Assembly: GCA_049515135.1 (NCBI GenBank)
Contig: JBEKUJ010000014.1
Span: forward strand, 62,001 to 126,000
DNA from: Fen-1364 sp049515135
GTDB lineage: Bacteria; Spirochaetota; Spirochaetia; SZUA-6; Fen-1364
Direction: 5' to 3'
Length of the DNA: 64,000 bases
The notes beneath the pieces are model-generated. The model did not search any database. It was not told where the DNA came from and saw only the letters and a program-made list of their open reading frames with translations. Made by a program: the position numbers and the translations under genes. Within the stretch, counting starts at the first letter, position 1. Every line of letters starts with the position of its first letter. Below are positions 9,419 through 17,664 of this stretch, piece by piece.

Positions 9419-12400
9419 TCAGCCGAAGAGCGGGAGCTGGCTTTCCCGCCGCGCCCTGCGGGACGGCCGGGAAGCTTCCTCACGGCAATCCGCCGGTATT
9501 TCGGCAAGGAAGGGGCTGGGCCGGGCAGGTTTCGGTGTTCCGTGCATGCTGCGCCTGGCGCAATGGGTGATGGAAAGGATGTCACGCGCCCGGGTGAGCG
9601 CCACATAGAAGAGCCGCCGCTCCTCCTCCGGGTCCTTGCCAAGAGGGACGATACCCTCCTCGGCTCCGGCAATGAAGACGACGGGAAACTCCAGGCCTTT
9701 TGCCGCATGGAAGGTGAGGAGGGTCACCCTTTCCACCCGGCGCGGGCCTTCGCTTTCACGGGTGAGCAGGCTGAGGTGGACCAGGAACGACGACAGGTCC
9801 TTCCCATGCTCGCGGGAGGCCTCTCTGATCATATCGTCTGCGAGCGCCGTCTCCGGGACGAACCTGTCGACCCTGATGAGATCTTTTTCCAGCTCGTCGA
9901 TCACCCGTTCGATCCCCGCAGAGCTTGCCATGTCGCGAAGCTCGGCACGCCGGCCCAGGAAGGCGTTCAGTGCATCCTCCAGGGATTCGGCTGCCGCCTC
10001 TTCCGCGAGGTCCCTGCGGGAAACCGGGTCTCCCTGATTCACAATGAGGCGCAGCGCGGAAACGAGGTGACGGAACGGCGCCTCCTGGGCAAGTGGGACG
10101 TTGTCCCGAAGAGTGAGGGGCAGGCCGGCCCGGAGAAGGGAGGGGAGGAGGGCGTCGCGTACCGCCCGGGTGCGGAAGAGAATGGCGATGTCCGCAAAGG
10201 AATGGCTTCCCGGCTTGCGTGTACGGGCGGCGTCCACTGAAACAGAATCCACCCCGCCAACGAGGTCACGGATGGCGGAAGCGATATGGTCTCCCTCATC
10301 AGCCGGGTCGTCCGCCCTGAACACGCGGATGGCCGGACCGTCGGGCCTGACTGCCTCCAGGGGAGGGATGCCGGCTGAACGCTGGGGCCCGATGACGGAG
10401 CGCGAGGCGCGCACCAGGACCCCGGAGGAGCGGTAGTTGGCGGCCAGGGCAAACGATCGGACCCCTGGCTCTCCACCAAACCTGGCAAAGAGCGCGCGGT
10501 CCGAGCCGCGAAACCCGTAGATGGACTGGTTGGGATCCCCGATGCACATCATCGCTGGCGCTGATTCGCTGAGGAAAGAGAGAAGCTCGTACTGCGGCCT
10601 GTTGATGTCCTGCAGCTCATCCACTGCGATGACGCGGAACCTGCTGCGCTGGAGCGCCAGAAAGGCATGGTCCGCGCGGAAAGCGGCCAGCGTCCTGGTG
10701 ACCAGAGCAGAGACATCTACGCCTCCTGTTTCCGCGCACAGGGTTTCATATGCACTCACGATTCCAAGCAGCTCCTGGTCCGGCTCCTCGATTCCCTCGT
10801 AATATCGCTCCAGGCGCTCCGAAGCCTCCCGCGCGCGCTGAGGGGACGCGGCGTTGGGCAGCATACCCAGAAGGGAGACCCTCTGAGCAGGGCCGTAGAC
10901 GGAGAGAAGGCCAGCGTCGCGGCCGCGGAGCAGGCCGAAGCAGAATGAATGGAAGGTGCACGCGGTGATCAGGCCCGCCCGCGGACCAAGGAGGGCAAGA
11001 AGTCTCTCCTGCATCTCCGTCGCGGCCCTGTTTGTGAAGGTGAGACCAAGGACCTGCTCCGGGCCCGCTCCCCCGGTCTGGATCTGGCGAGCAATCCAGC
11101 TTGTGAGGAGCCGGGTCTTCCCGGTCCCGGGACCGGCGAAGACCAGGATCTTTCCCGGCGAAGACTCGGCTATCGCCTGCTGCGCCTTGTCCAGGAAAGG
11201 CCACTCGGTCGCCGGCTTCGCGGCAGATCCGGCGGCCGGTTCCGCGCCCGGTCCGGTCTGTGCTTTTGACCTTTTGAGGTTGCCTTGGCGCGGAGCGCGG
11301 CCGGCCCGAGGTGCAGCTGTCGGGAAAAGCTCATCCTGTCCGCGCAGCCTGACCAGCTCCTGCTTATCGAACATCCTGATGACGCCGAACTCTCCATCAA
11401 AGCCGGGGCTCGGCGTCACCCTGCCCTCACGCATCCTTCGCACGGCTTCGGCGATCAGGGGTCCGAGCGCGCGCTCGATGTCCTGGGGCGTGGCGTCGAA
11501 GAGGAAGGCGTATTCGCTCCCGAACGTCCGAATGACCTTTGCGTGCAGGGCGGCGACTGTCCGGGACCCCGTGCCGGTTCCGGTGAGCTGGGCAAGGATT
11601 TCCGGCACTGGGATGAGGTAGCGGAAGTCCCCGCCACTGTCCGGCTTGCGAGGCTCCTGTCGATCAGCCAGCTCCAGCACCCTGTGCAGGACCCCGATGG
11701 TGAGAGGCGAGCCGCAGGCAGGACAGGCGCCCCCTGAGCGGAGGGTTTCCTCCGGGTCCATGCACACGCCGCATTTCCTGTGGCCGTCGAAGTGATACTT
11801 GCCTTCCTCCGGGTAGAACTCGCAGGTGCCCAGGAATCCAGCCCCTGTCCGCAGGGCGCCCACCACGCCCTCCCATCCGAGCTGGGCATCCAGAAGGGTG
11901 GCTTCCCTCCCGAGGTTAGGCGGAGAGTGCGCGTCTGAGTTGGAGACCAGCCGGTAGCGGTCCAGGGCGCTCCAGCGCCAGTTCATGGGGGGGTCCGAGG
12001 AAAGGCCCGTTTCCAGCGCAAAAATGTGGGGCGTGAGCTCTTCAAAGCATTCCTCTATCCGGTCGAACCCCGACTTGGAGCCGAAAAGGGAGAACCACGG
12101 CGTCCAGACATGAGCGGGGATGAGGAAGCCGTCCGGCGAAGTCTCCAGCAGAATGGACAGAAGGTCCTTGGGATCCAACCCCAGAATGGGTCTTCCGTCA
12201 GAGGCGATATTGCCAATTGCAGAAAGCCGGGCTGAGAGCTTCCGCGCTTCTTCCAGGGTTCGCACGCCGAGGAGGCTGTGCACCTTTCGCGTTTCACCGC
12301 GCTTTTTGTAGATCGAGCTGATCTCCACGGTGAGAAGGAAGCGGACGGGAGCATCAGCCGGTTGGACATCTTCCAGGGGAAAATGCCGCGGGGGCTCTTT

Positions 12401-12595
12401 CAGGGCAAAAAGACCGTCACTCTCGATGAGCTTCTCAGAGATCTCCCGCATCCACCGGGGATGCGTGAAGTCCCCTGTCCCGACGACGTTGATTCCCTTG
12501 AGCCTTGCCCAGCGGAAATAACCTTCGAGGTCAGCCTCACTGCTCGTCGCCCGCGAGTACCGGGAATGGACGTGCAGGTCGGCGACGATCCTCAT
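9419..12595 (-). CDS. EndoQ-like PHP endonuclease fused to UvrD/Rep-family helicase
   Basis: A 1058-residue two-part protein. Residues 1 to about 420 resemble the PHP-domain endonuclease Q family: ADLHVHSRYS with metal His residues at about 8 and 10, a GTGDFTHP motif, SNSDAHSP, and a zinc-binding region with CGVC and CPAC at about 276-295. Residues about 465-1058 form an SF1A UvrD-type helicase: Walker A AGPGTGKTR near 485-495, GLTFTNRAATEMQERL, the DELQD box near 655-660, CIGDPNQSIYGFRG, LAANYRSS, LTFHAAKGLEFPVVF and YVALTRAR. EndoQ is known to nick 5' of deaminated bases (uracil, hypoxanthine) and abasic sites, so a fused unwinding motor suggests a self-contained repair enzyme. The ATG overlaps the stop of the upstream gene. 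Confidence 0.88.
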   Translation of the reverse strand: MRIVADLHVHSRYSRATSSEADLEGYFRWARLKGINVVGTGDFTHPRWMREISEKLIESDGLFALKEPPRHFPLEDVQPADAPVRFLLTVEISSIYKKRGETRKVHSLLGVRTLEEARKLSARLSAIGNIASDGRPILGLDPKDLLSILLETSPDGFLIPAHVWTPWFSLFGSKSGFDRIEECFEELTPHIFALETGLSSDPPMNWRWSALDRYRLVSNSDAHSPPNLGREATLLDAQLGWEGVVGALRTGAGFLGTCEFYPEEGKYHFDGHRKCGVCMDPEETLRSGGACPACGSPLTIGVLHRVLELADRQEPRKPDSGGDFRYLIPVPEILAQLTGTGTGSRTVAALHAKVIRTFGSEYAFLFDATPQDIERALGPLIAEAVRRMREGRVTPSPGFDGEFGVIRMFDKQELVRLRGQDELFPTAAPRAGRAPRQGNLKRSKAQTGPGAEPAAGSAAKPATEWPFLDKAQQAIAESSPGKILVFAGPGTGKTRLLTSWIARQIQTGGAGPEQVLGLTFTNRAATEMQERLLALLGPRAGLITACTFHSFCFGLLRGRDAGLLSVYGPAQRVSLLGMLPNAASPQRAREASERLERYYEGIEEPDQELLGIVSAYETLCAETGGVDVSALVTRTLAAFRADHAFLALQRSRFRVIAVDELQDINRPQYELLSFLSESAPAMMCIGDPNQSIYGFRGSDRALFARFGGEPGVRSFALAANYRSSGVLVRASRSVIGPQRSAGIPPLEAVRPDGPAIRVFRADDPADEGDHIASAIRDLVGGVDSVSVDAARTRKPGSHSFADIAILFRTRAVRDALLPSLLRAGLPLTLRDNVPLAQEAPFRHLVSALRLIVNQGDPVSRRDLAEEAAAESLEDALNAFLGRRAELRDMASSAGIERVIDELEKDLIRVDRFVPETALADDMIREASREHGKDLSSFLVHLSLLTRESEGPRRVERVTLLTFHAAKGLEFPVVFIAGAEEGIVPLGKDPEEERRLFYVALTRARDILSITHCARRSMHGTPKPARPSPFLAEIPADCREEASRPSRRARRESQLPLFG

Positions 12596-13188
12596 GCCGG
12601 GCTTTTCGTGAAAATGGACCTGAGCTCTTCCTTTGCCCCGTCCAGGACCTCGTTGTACTTGATGTCCAGCTGGGCCATGTACTGGCGCACCATGGCCTGG
12701 TATTCTGGATCAGCGTTCGGATTGATCTTCACCGGCCGTCCCACCTGGCGGGACAGCTCCTCTTCCTTTTTTTTCTTGATCTGCGCGTACTGGCGGTCCA
12801 CCGCTTCCACCAGTCTCTTGCGTTCGGCCAGGTATTCCTTGAAGAAGTTTTCCAGCTGGCTGAATATCATGTTCACCTTGCGAGCATCAGAAACAGTGGA
12901 GCCGAACGCATCACCGATCTTCTTGTTGTTCTTGAGAGAGAACTCGTCCGCGGGCAGAACGAGATTTGCCAGGAGAGACTGGATCAGACCTTCCCTCACC
13001 GAAGCGAGCTGCTGTTTCTCATACCCCTTGAGCGCCGCCTTGACGTCGAAAGACGCCTCTTCCAGAAGCTTCGAAACAAGCTTTTTCCCTTCGTCCCGCA
13101 GGCGGCTTGTTTCCACCAGCTCCTTGTTCGCTTCGATGTCCTTTGAGTTTTCCATTGCGATCTGAAATGCGGATTTGATGACTCCCAT
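12592..13188 (-). CDS. uncharacterised 198-residue helical protein coupled to the EndoQ-helicase
   Basis: A highly charged, predominantly alpha-helical protein with no signal peptide or membrane segment. A long coiled-coil-prone stretch runs from about residue 100 to 150 (AERKRLVEAVDRQYAQIKKKKEEEL). A GGAGA-type ribosome-binding site lies about 9 bp before ATG 13188. The stop overlaps the start of the EndoQ-UvrD gene (ATGA), so the two proteins are translationally coupled and may work together. I do not recognise a named family. Homologues should be sought among spirochaetes. Confidence 0.7.
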   Translation of the reverse strand: MGVIKSAFQIAMENSKDIEANKELVETSRLRDEGKKLVSKLLEEASFDVKAALKGYEKQQLASVREGLIQSLLANLVLPADEFSLKNNKKIGDAFGSTVSDARKVNMIFSQLENFFKEYLAERKRLVEAVDRQYAQIKKKKEEELSRQVGRPVKINPNADPEYQAMVRQYMAQLDIKYNEVLDGAKEELRSIFTKSPA

Positions 13189-13233
13189 CGTGTCGTTCTC
13201 CTGCTGAAATGTAATCCCCTGGCCTCACGCGAA

Positions 13234-13815
13234 TCAAGACACCATGACAGTTTCATGGTCCGTTGTGACGCCATCAAGGCGCTGGTCCCGCTCATTGTGA
13301 GGCACCTCGTCGATGAGCTGCTCTGAGAGGCAGATGCCGATTGCCGTGATTTCCCCGCCAAGCGCGGCGCGCGCCTCTCTCAGGAACCTGTCATAGTATC
13401 CCTTGCCCCTCCCCAGCCGGTTGCCCGATCGGTCGAACGCCAGCCCGGGTGTGGCCACCAGCACGGGCACCCCGCGGCGCAGAGTCAACGGTTCCCACTC
13501 TGTGCGCGGAACGGGGATCCCCCAGCGGTCGCGGGGAAGCTCCCCCGCGTCTGCGGGACGGAAGACGAAGCGGATGGAATCCCCCTGGATCCGAGGCACG
13601 GCCACGCGCTTGCCAGAGGCATGCGCGGCCCGGATGAGGCCCGCACTGTCCAGCTCCCGCGGCATTGAGAGGAAGCAGAGGATCACGTCTGCGTCCTTCC
13701 AGGCCTTCGTGTCCTTGAACCGCCGGGCAACCAGGACGCTGCGCCGGCCAAGGTCAGCGGGGGCAATCCCCGCAAGCAGGCCTTCCATCCGGGCGCGCAA
13801 TTCCCCCTTTGTCAT
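13234..13815 (-). CDS. 5-formyltetrahydrofolate cyclo-ligase
   Basis: A 193-residue protein of the 5-FTHF cyclo-ligase family. It converts 5-formyl-THF to 5,10-methenyl-THF using ATP and recycles folate in the cytoplasm. The N-terminal KGELRARM helix is followed by a VILCFLSMPRELDSAGLI segment. The diagnostic nucleotide-binding loop is NRLGRGKGYYDRFL near residues 135-148, and AIGICLSEQ and VPHNERDQRLDGVTTDHE complete the C-terminal consensus. The size matches the family (about 185-200). The predicted promoter at 13822-13850 would start transcription at the ATG itself. It is divergent from the desulfurase-like gene. Confidence 0.93.
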   Translation of the reverse strand: MTKGELRARMEGLLAGIAPADLGRRSVLVARRFKDTKAWKDADVILCFLSMPRELDSAGLIRAAHASGKRVAVPRIQGDSIRFVFRPADAGELPRDRWGIPVPRTEWEPLTLRRGVPVLVATPGLAFDRSGNRLGRGKGYYDRFLREARAALGGEITAIGICLSEQLIDEVPHNERDQRLDGVTTDHETVMVS

Positions 13816-13821
13816 GGTACA

Positions 13822-13850
13822 TTAGTACGGTCCGGGAGGAAGGAATGCAA
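13822..13850 (-). promoter_or_regulatory. predicted promoter of 5-FTHF cyclo-ligase gene
   Basis: On the minus strand TTGCAT (13850-13845) and TACTAA (13827-13822) are 17 bp apart. Transcription would start at about 13815, the A of the start codon, giving a leaderless mRNA. Confidence 0.45.
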
Positions 13851-15569
13851 GACTTTTGGGACTTTGTCCGCGGCTCCATCATCGGAGGGAGAACGCAGCT
13901 CGCCACGCCGTTCGGCATTCGACGTCTCACGTACGCGGACTATACGGCATCCGGGCGCGGGGTGGCCTTCATCGAGGACTATATGGGGCGCCTCATGGAG
14001 ACGTACGGAAACACCCACACGGAGGACGATGCCACGGGGACCATCACATCGGAGGGCCTTCACTGGGCGGAGCTTTCCATCAAGAGAATGGTGAACGCGG
14101 GGCCGCACCACAGGATCATCTCCGCGGGCGCCGGCACCACCGCTGCGGTCCACCAGCTCCAGCAGATCCTGGGAATCTACGTCCCGCCCGCGGGAAAGGA
14201 TTTCTTCACCTCGCTGCTCCGCGAGCGCTTCGCCGCAGACGAGCTTCAACGCTTCACCCGATGGATCCAGGAGAAGCGGCCCGTGGTCTTCGTTGGACCA
14301 TTCGAGCATCATTCGAACGAGGTCTCCTGGAGGGAGTGCTTTGCGGAAGTCGTGGAGGTCGATCTCACCGGAGAGGGTCTCCTTGACCTCGATGACCTGA
14401 GCAGAAAGCTCGAGCGGCCGGAGTACTCCCAGAGACGCAGGATAGGCGCGTTCTCAGCCGCCTCCAATGTGACCGGCGTGAAGACCCCGGTTCACGAGGT
14501 GGCGCGGATCCTTCACAGGCACGATGCGCTTGCCCTCTTTGATTTTGCCGCGGCCGCGCCGTATGAACGGATCGACATGAACAGGGATGAAGAGTCTTTC
14601 TTCGACGCGCTGTACTTTTCCCCGCACAAGCTCCTGGGCGGCCCCGGAAGCAGCGGGACCCTCCTCATCCATGACAGGATCTACAGGAGCGATCTGCCTC
14701 CCACTGTCGGGGCCGGCGGGACCGTTGAGTTCGTGAACTTCGACGGCCAGTCCTACATCCCGGACATCGAGGCCCGGGAAAAAGCCGGCACGCCGGGAAT
14801 TCTCCAGACTCTCCGCGCCGCCCTGGCCATGGAGCTCAAGGAGAAGCTTGGCCAGGAGCGGATTGCCGCCCGGGAAAAGGACATGGTGAAAACCGCCTAT
14901 GGCATGCTGGCCGGGCACCCCGGGGTCATGCTGATGGGAGAGGCGGGGTTGGAGCATCGGCTGCCCATCTTCTCCTTCACGATCCGGGTCGGCTCTTCCT
15001 GGCTCCACCCGCGCTTCGTGACCGTTCTTCTCAACGACCTGTTCGGAATCCAGAGCAGGGCCGGCTGCTCTTGTGCGGCGCCGTACGGTCACAGGCTCCT
15101 CGGAATAGATGAGCGGAAGTCGCGCAAGATAGAACGCACGATCACCAAGGGAAACATCGGCCTGAAGCCCGGGTGGACACGGATCAACTTCCACTTCCTG
15201 CACACCGATTCCGAGGTTGCGTTCATTTGCCGCGCAATCACTTTCATAGCTGACCACGGCGTCGCGTTTCTTCCATTATATGCCTTCGATATCCGCACAG
15301 GCGCCTGGCGGCACAGGGAGTCCCCGCCGGCTCCTGCCCGGTTCGGGCTTGACCTTGCTTTGCAGGGCTCTCAAGAGGCCGAGGGAGCTCCGCCTGAAGC
15401 GCCTGACAATGAGCCGGACCTGAACGCGCTTTTTACACGCTATCTCGAAGAGGCTGACAGCCTTGCGCAATCGCTGCAGCAGAGGTTTCCCCGCGCCCGG
15501 CTCTCAACGACGCAGCAGGACCTCATCCCGTTCCTGTACAGCGGGCCTCCCGAGGGGACAGGCCCGTGA
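13845..15569 (+). CDS. aminotransferase class V-fold enzyme, cysteine desulfurase-like
   Basis: A 574-residue PLP enzyme of the class V aminotransferase superfamily. The Schiff-base lysine is in YFSPHKLLGGPGSSG (K at about residue 262). An active-site Cys motif RAGCSCA (C408, C410) sits where SufS/NifS-like proteins carry their catalytic Cys loop. ISAGAGTTAAVHQL provides the PLP phosphate-binding region, and FDFAAAAPYERID resembles the D-x-A PLP ring contact. It is longer than SufS (about 400), with about 150 extra C-terminal residues. A GGGAGGAAGGA ribosome-binding site precedes ATG 13845, which is preferred over the upstream in-frame ATG 13809. It probably handles cysteine or a related amino acid, with substrate unproven. 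It is coupled by GTGA overlap to the next gene. Confidence 0.82.
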   Translation: MQDFWDFVRGSIIGGRTQLATPFGIRRLTYADYTASGRGVAFIEDYMGRLMETYGNTHTEDDATGTITSEGLHWAELSIKRMVNAGPHHRIISAGAGTTAAVHQLQQILGIYVPPAGKDFFTSLLRERFAADELQRFTRWIQEKRPVVFVGPFEHHSNEVSWRECFAEVVEVDLTGEGLLDLDDLSRKLERPEYSQRRRIGAFSAASNVTGVKTPVHEVARILHRHDALALFDFAAAAPYERIDMNRDEESFFDALYFSPHKLLGGPGSSGTLLIHDRIYRSDLPPTVGAGGTVEFVNFDGQSYIPDIEAREKAGTPGILQTLRAALAMELKEKLGQERIAAREKDMVKTAYGMLAGHPGVMLMGEAGLEHRLPIFSFTIRVGSSWLHPRFVTVLLNDLFGIQSRAGCSCAAPYGHRLLGIDERKSRKIERTITKGNIGLKPGWTRINFHFLHTDSEVAFICRAITFIADHGVAFLPLYAFDIRTGAWRHRESPPAPARFGLDLALQGSQEAEGAPPEAPDNEPDLNALFTRYLEEADSLAQSLQQRFPRARLSTTQQDLIPFLYSGPPEGTGP

Positions 15570-16351
15570 AGCGGCGGCCCACGCAGAAAGACTGGCTGCC
15601 GCTCTCCAGGGCGGAGAAGGCGGCCGCAGAGCTGCCGACCGGTGAAGCCTTCAAGGTCGAATGGATCGATTTCGACCACGGCATCCGGGTCGGGAACCTC
15701 GAGCCCCATGAAAGGATAACGCAGATCCTCAAATACGGGCTGGAACAGAGGTATGGCACGGCGTTCGTCACCGACAGGTGGGGCCGCGGCGTGTTCTGGC
15801 AATGGATCTGCTGGCTCCCCCGCGCCAACCGCGAGGCCAAGCCCGTTTCTCATGATGTCAATTTCGGCTGCGCCAAGTTCTTCATCTCGGCAGACAGGGA
15901 AGAGAAGGTGTTCCAGGCGGGCCTGCAGATCGAGCGCGGCTCCATCCGTGAAGACGCTGAGATCCCGGGAACGCTGCGGAAGGACTGGGACTGGCACAGG
16001 CTCATGAAGCAATGCGAAAACGGCACCGATCTGGACCGCGAGATGGGCAGGCTTGTGCGCCGGGAAGGCTTCACTGCCCGGCTGATCGGCGGGATCACGG
16101 CGTCATTCACAGCTCAGGGCTGGGAGTCTTCCCGGCACGTTCGAGCGGCGGCCAGAAAAGCTCCTCCCGATCAGTGGGAAGGCTTCCAGCTGTATTATCC
16201 CATGAGCGCCGCGGAAGTGCGGGCCGCCTCTGGCCATGAGCTGGTACTGGCCGTGCTCGGAGTGTTCGCCGAGGTGACCGAGGCGATGAACCAGTGCATG
16301 CAGGTCAGGCTGCAGCCTGCGCGGCAGGTTCCCAGCATTGGACCCGGGTGA
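15566..16351 (+). CDS. uncharacterised protein coupled to the desulfurase-like enzyme
   Basis: A 261-residue soluble protein starting at GTG 15566, which overlaps the preceding stop (GTGA). There is no signal peptide or transmembrane segment. Notable stretches are a Trp-rich GRGVFWQWICWLPRANRE segment near residue 70-90, DVNFGCAKFFIS, and KDWDWHRLMKQCENGTDLD. The C-terminal half is likely alpha/beta. I do not recognise a family. Translational coupling suggests a partner or modifier of the class V enzyme. It converges on the MFS gene with a 3-bp gap. Confidence 0.65.
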   Translation: MKRRPTQKDWLPLSRAEKAAAELPTGEAFKVEWIDFDHGIRVGNLEPHERITQILKYGLEQRYGTAFVTDRWGRGVFWQWICWLPRANREAKPVSHDVNFGCAKFFISADREEKVFQAGLQIERGSIREDAEIPGTLRKDWDWHRLMKQCENGTDLDREMGRLVRREGFTARLIGGITASFTAQGWESSRHVRAAARKAPPDQWEGFQLYYPMSAAEVRAASGHELVLAVLGVFAEVTEAMNQCMQVRLQPARQVPSIGPG

Positions 16352-16354
16352 GCC

Positions 16355-17599
16355 TTATTTTCCCGCTTCCCCTGCTTTCATGCCCTTCTGCGCGGAAATC
16401 GGGGACTCCCTGAGAAAGATCGCCAGCGCCAGGACCACCACCGTCAGGGCAAAAAGGCCCAGGAGGGAAGCAGTCATGGATCCCCCAGGCTCCTTCAAGG
16501 CATCCATGAGGAAAATGAAGATGATGCCCGAGATCTGCCCTGCCACAATGAGAAGCGTGTTCGATGTTCCTTCGGGCGCAGGAAGCGTCATTTCCGCCCC
16601 GTATTGGAAGCCGATCGGGCCGGCGCTCAGGAGAAAGAAACCGAACACGAAAGAGGAGCACAGGAGCAGCCAGTAGCTGGCTGCGAAGGTCACGCCGAGG
16701 AGGCCCGGAAGAAGTCCTATCATGGCGATGATGATGAAGGGCTTGCGGCGCCTCAGGGAGTCGGAGACCAGAGGCAGCGCCACTGCGCCAATGATTCCAC
16801 CGATCAGCATCAGGCCCCCGGCAAGGCCCGCCTGGGACGTGGAGAACCCGCGCGGCCCCACGATCTCTTCTATCCACGTGGTGATCCCATTGAACATCCC
16901 CAGGCCGACGAAGAAGATGGCCAGGAGGAACAGGAAATCCCTGCGCCGGATCATGCTGCGCAGGCCGTCGAACATCAGGGAGCGCGCTTCATCCTCCGGC
17001 CGGCCGACCGGTGTGGGCGGCTTCTCCCGGGCCACAACGATGAAGAACAGCGCGGCCACCACGGCTGCGACGCCCGAAACGACGAGCATCCCCTTCATGC
17101 CGTAGCCTGCCGTGAGAATGGGCGTGACAATGAGGCTGAGGAGCACTCCAAGATAGATGGACAGCGTGCCGAGCCCTGTGGCCGTGGCGCGCTCATCCGC
17201 GGGGAACCATCGGCCGGCCAGCTTTGTGGTGGCCCCCAGGATCAGGGGCTGACCGACGGCAATGCCCGCCTGGGAGATGAAGACAGCCGCGAAGCTGGAG
17301 GCGAAGATCCCCCGGGTCAGGGCGAACACTGCAGTGAGAATGGCCCCCAGGGAGACGGCGCGGCGGATCCCCCACGTGTCGATGAGCCATGCGCACGGCA
17401 GGAAGATCAGGATGTAGATTGCCATGAAGCACAGAGAGAGCAGCCCGATGGCGAGGTCCGACGTCGAATAGAACTTCATGGCCTCGGAGGTGATGGGAGC
17501 GAACGTGATCCAGAGCGCCTGGTTGATTCCCGTGATCAGCATGAACGCCGCCAGGATCAGCCAGCGGTATCGATACGCCTTTGGTGTCGCTTCTTTCAT
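16355..17599 (-). CDS. MFS transporter (FLVCR/DIRC2-like subgroup)
   Basis: A 414-residue major facilitator with 12 predicted transmembrane helices. The opening YRWLILAAFMLITGINQALWITFAPI and the later LAGRWFPADERATATGLGTLS are typical of the FLVCR-like branch, whose substrates range from haem to choline and other small molecules. The substrate here is unknown. Start ATG 17599 (MKEATPKAYRYRW) is chosen because the frame upstream to 18151 reads through the neighbouring gene. It lies 65 bp downstream of a second MFS gene on the same strand, and the two could be co-transcribed. Confidence 0.85.
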   Translation of the reverse strand: MKEATPKAYRYRWLILAAFMLITGINQALWITFAPITSEAMKFYSTSDLAIGLLSLCFMAIYILIFLPCAWLIDTWGIRRAVSLGAILTAVFALTRGIFASSFAAVFISQAGIAVGQPLILGATTKLAGRWFPADERATATGLGTLSIYLGVLLSLIVTPILTAGYGMKGMLVVSGVAAVVAALFFIVVAREKPPTPVGRPEDEARSLMFDGLRSMIRRRDFLFLLAIFFVGLGMFNGITTWIEEIVGPRGFSTSQAGLAGGLMLIGGIIGAVALPLVSDSLRRRKPFIIIAMIGLLPGLLGVTFAASYWLLLCSSFVFGFFLLSAGPIGFQYGAEMTLPAPEGTSNTLLIVAGQISGIIFIFLMDALKEPGGSMTASLLGLFALTVVVLALAIFLRESPISAQKGMKAGEAGK

Positions 17600-17664
17600 G
17601 TGCGCCACTATATAGTCGGTCCGCAACGGGCGCAAGGCCCGAGATGCTGACGGCCCTGTGCCCG

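Noticed and set aside
8074..9708. 544-codon minus-strand frame under the P-type ATPase
   Set aside because: It is antisense to conserved ATPase motifs and runs into the helicase gene, with a nonsense-like composition.
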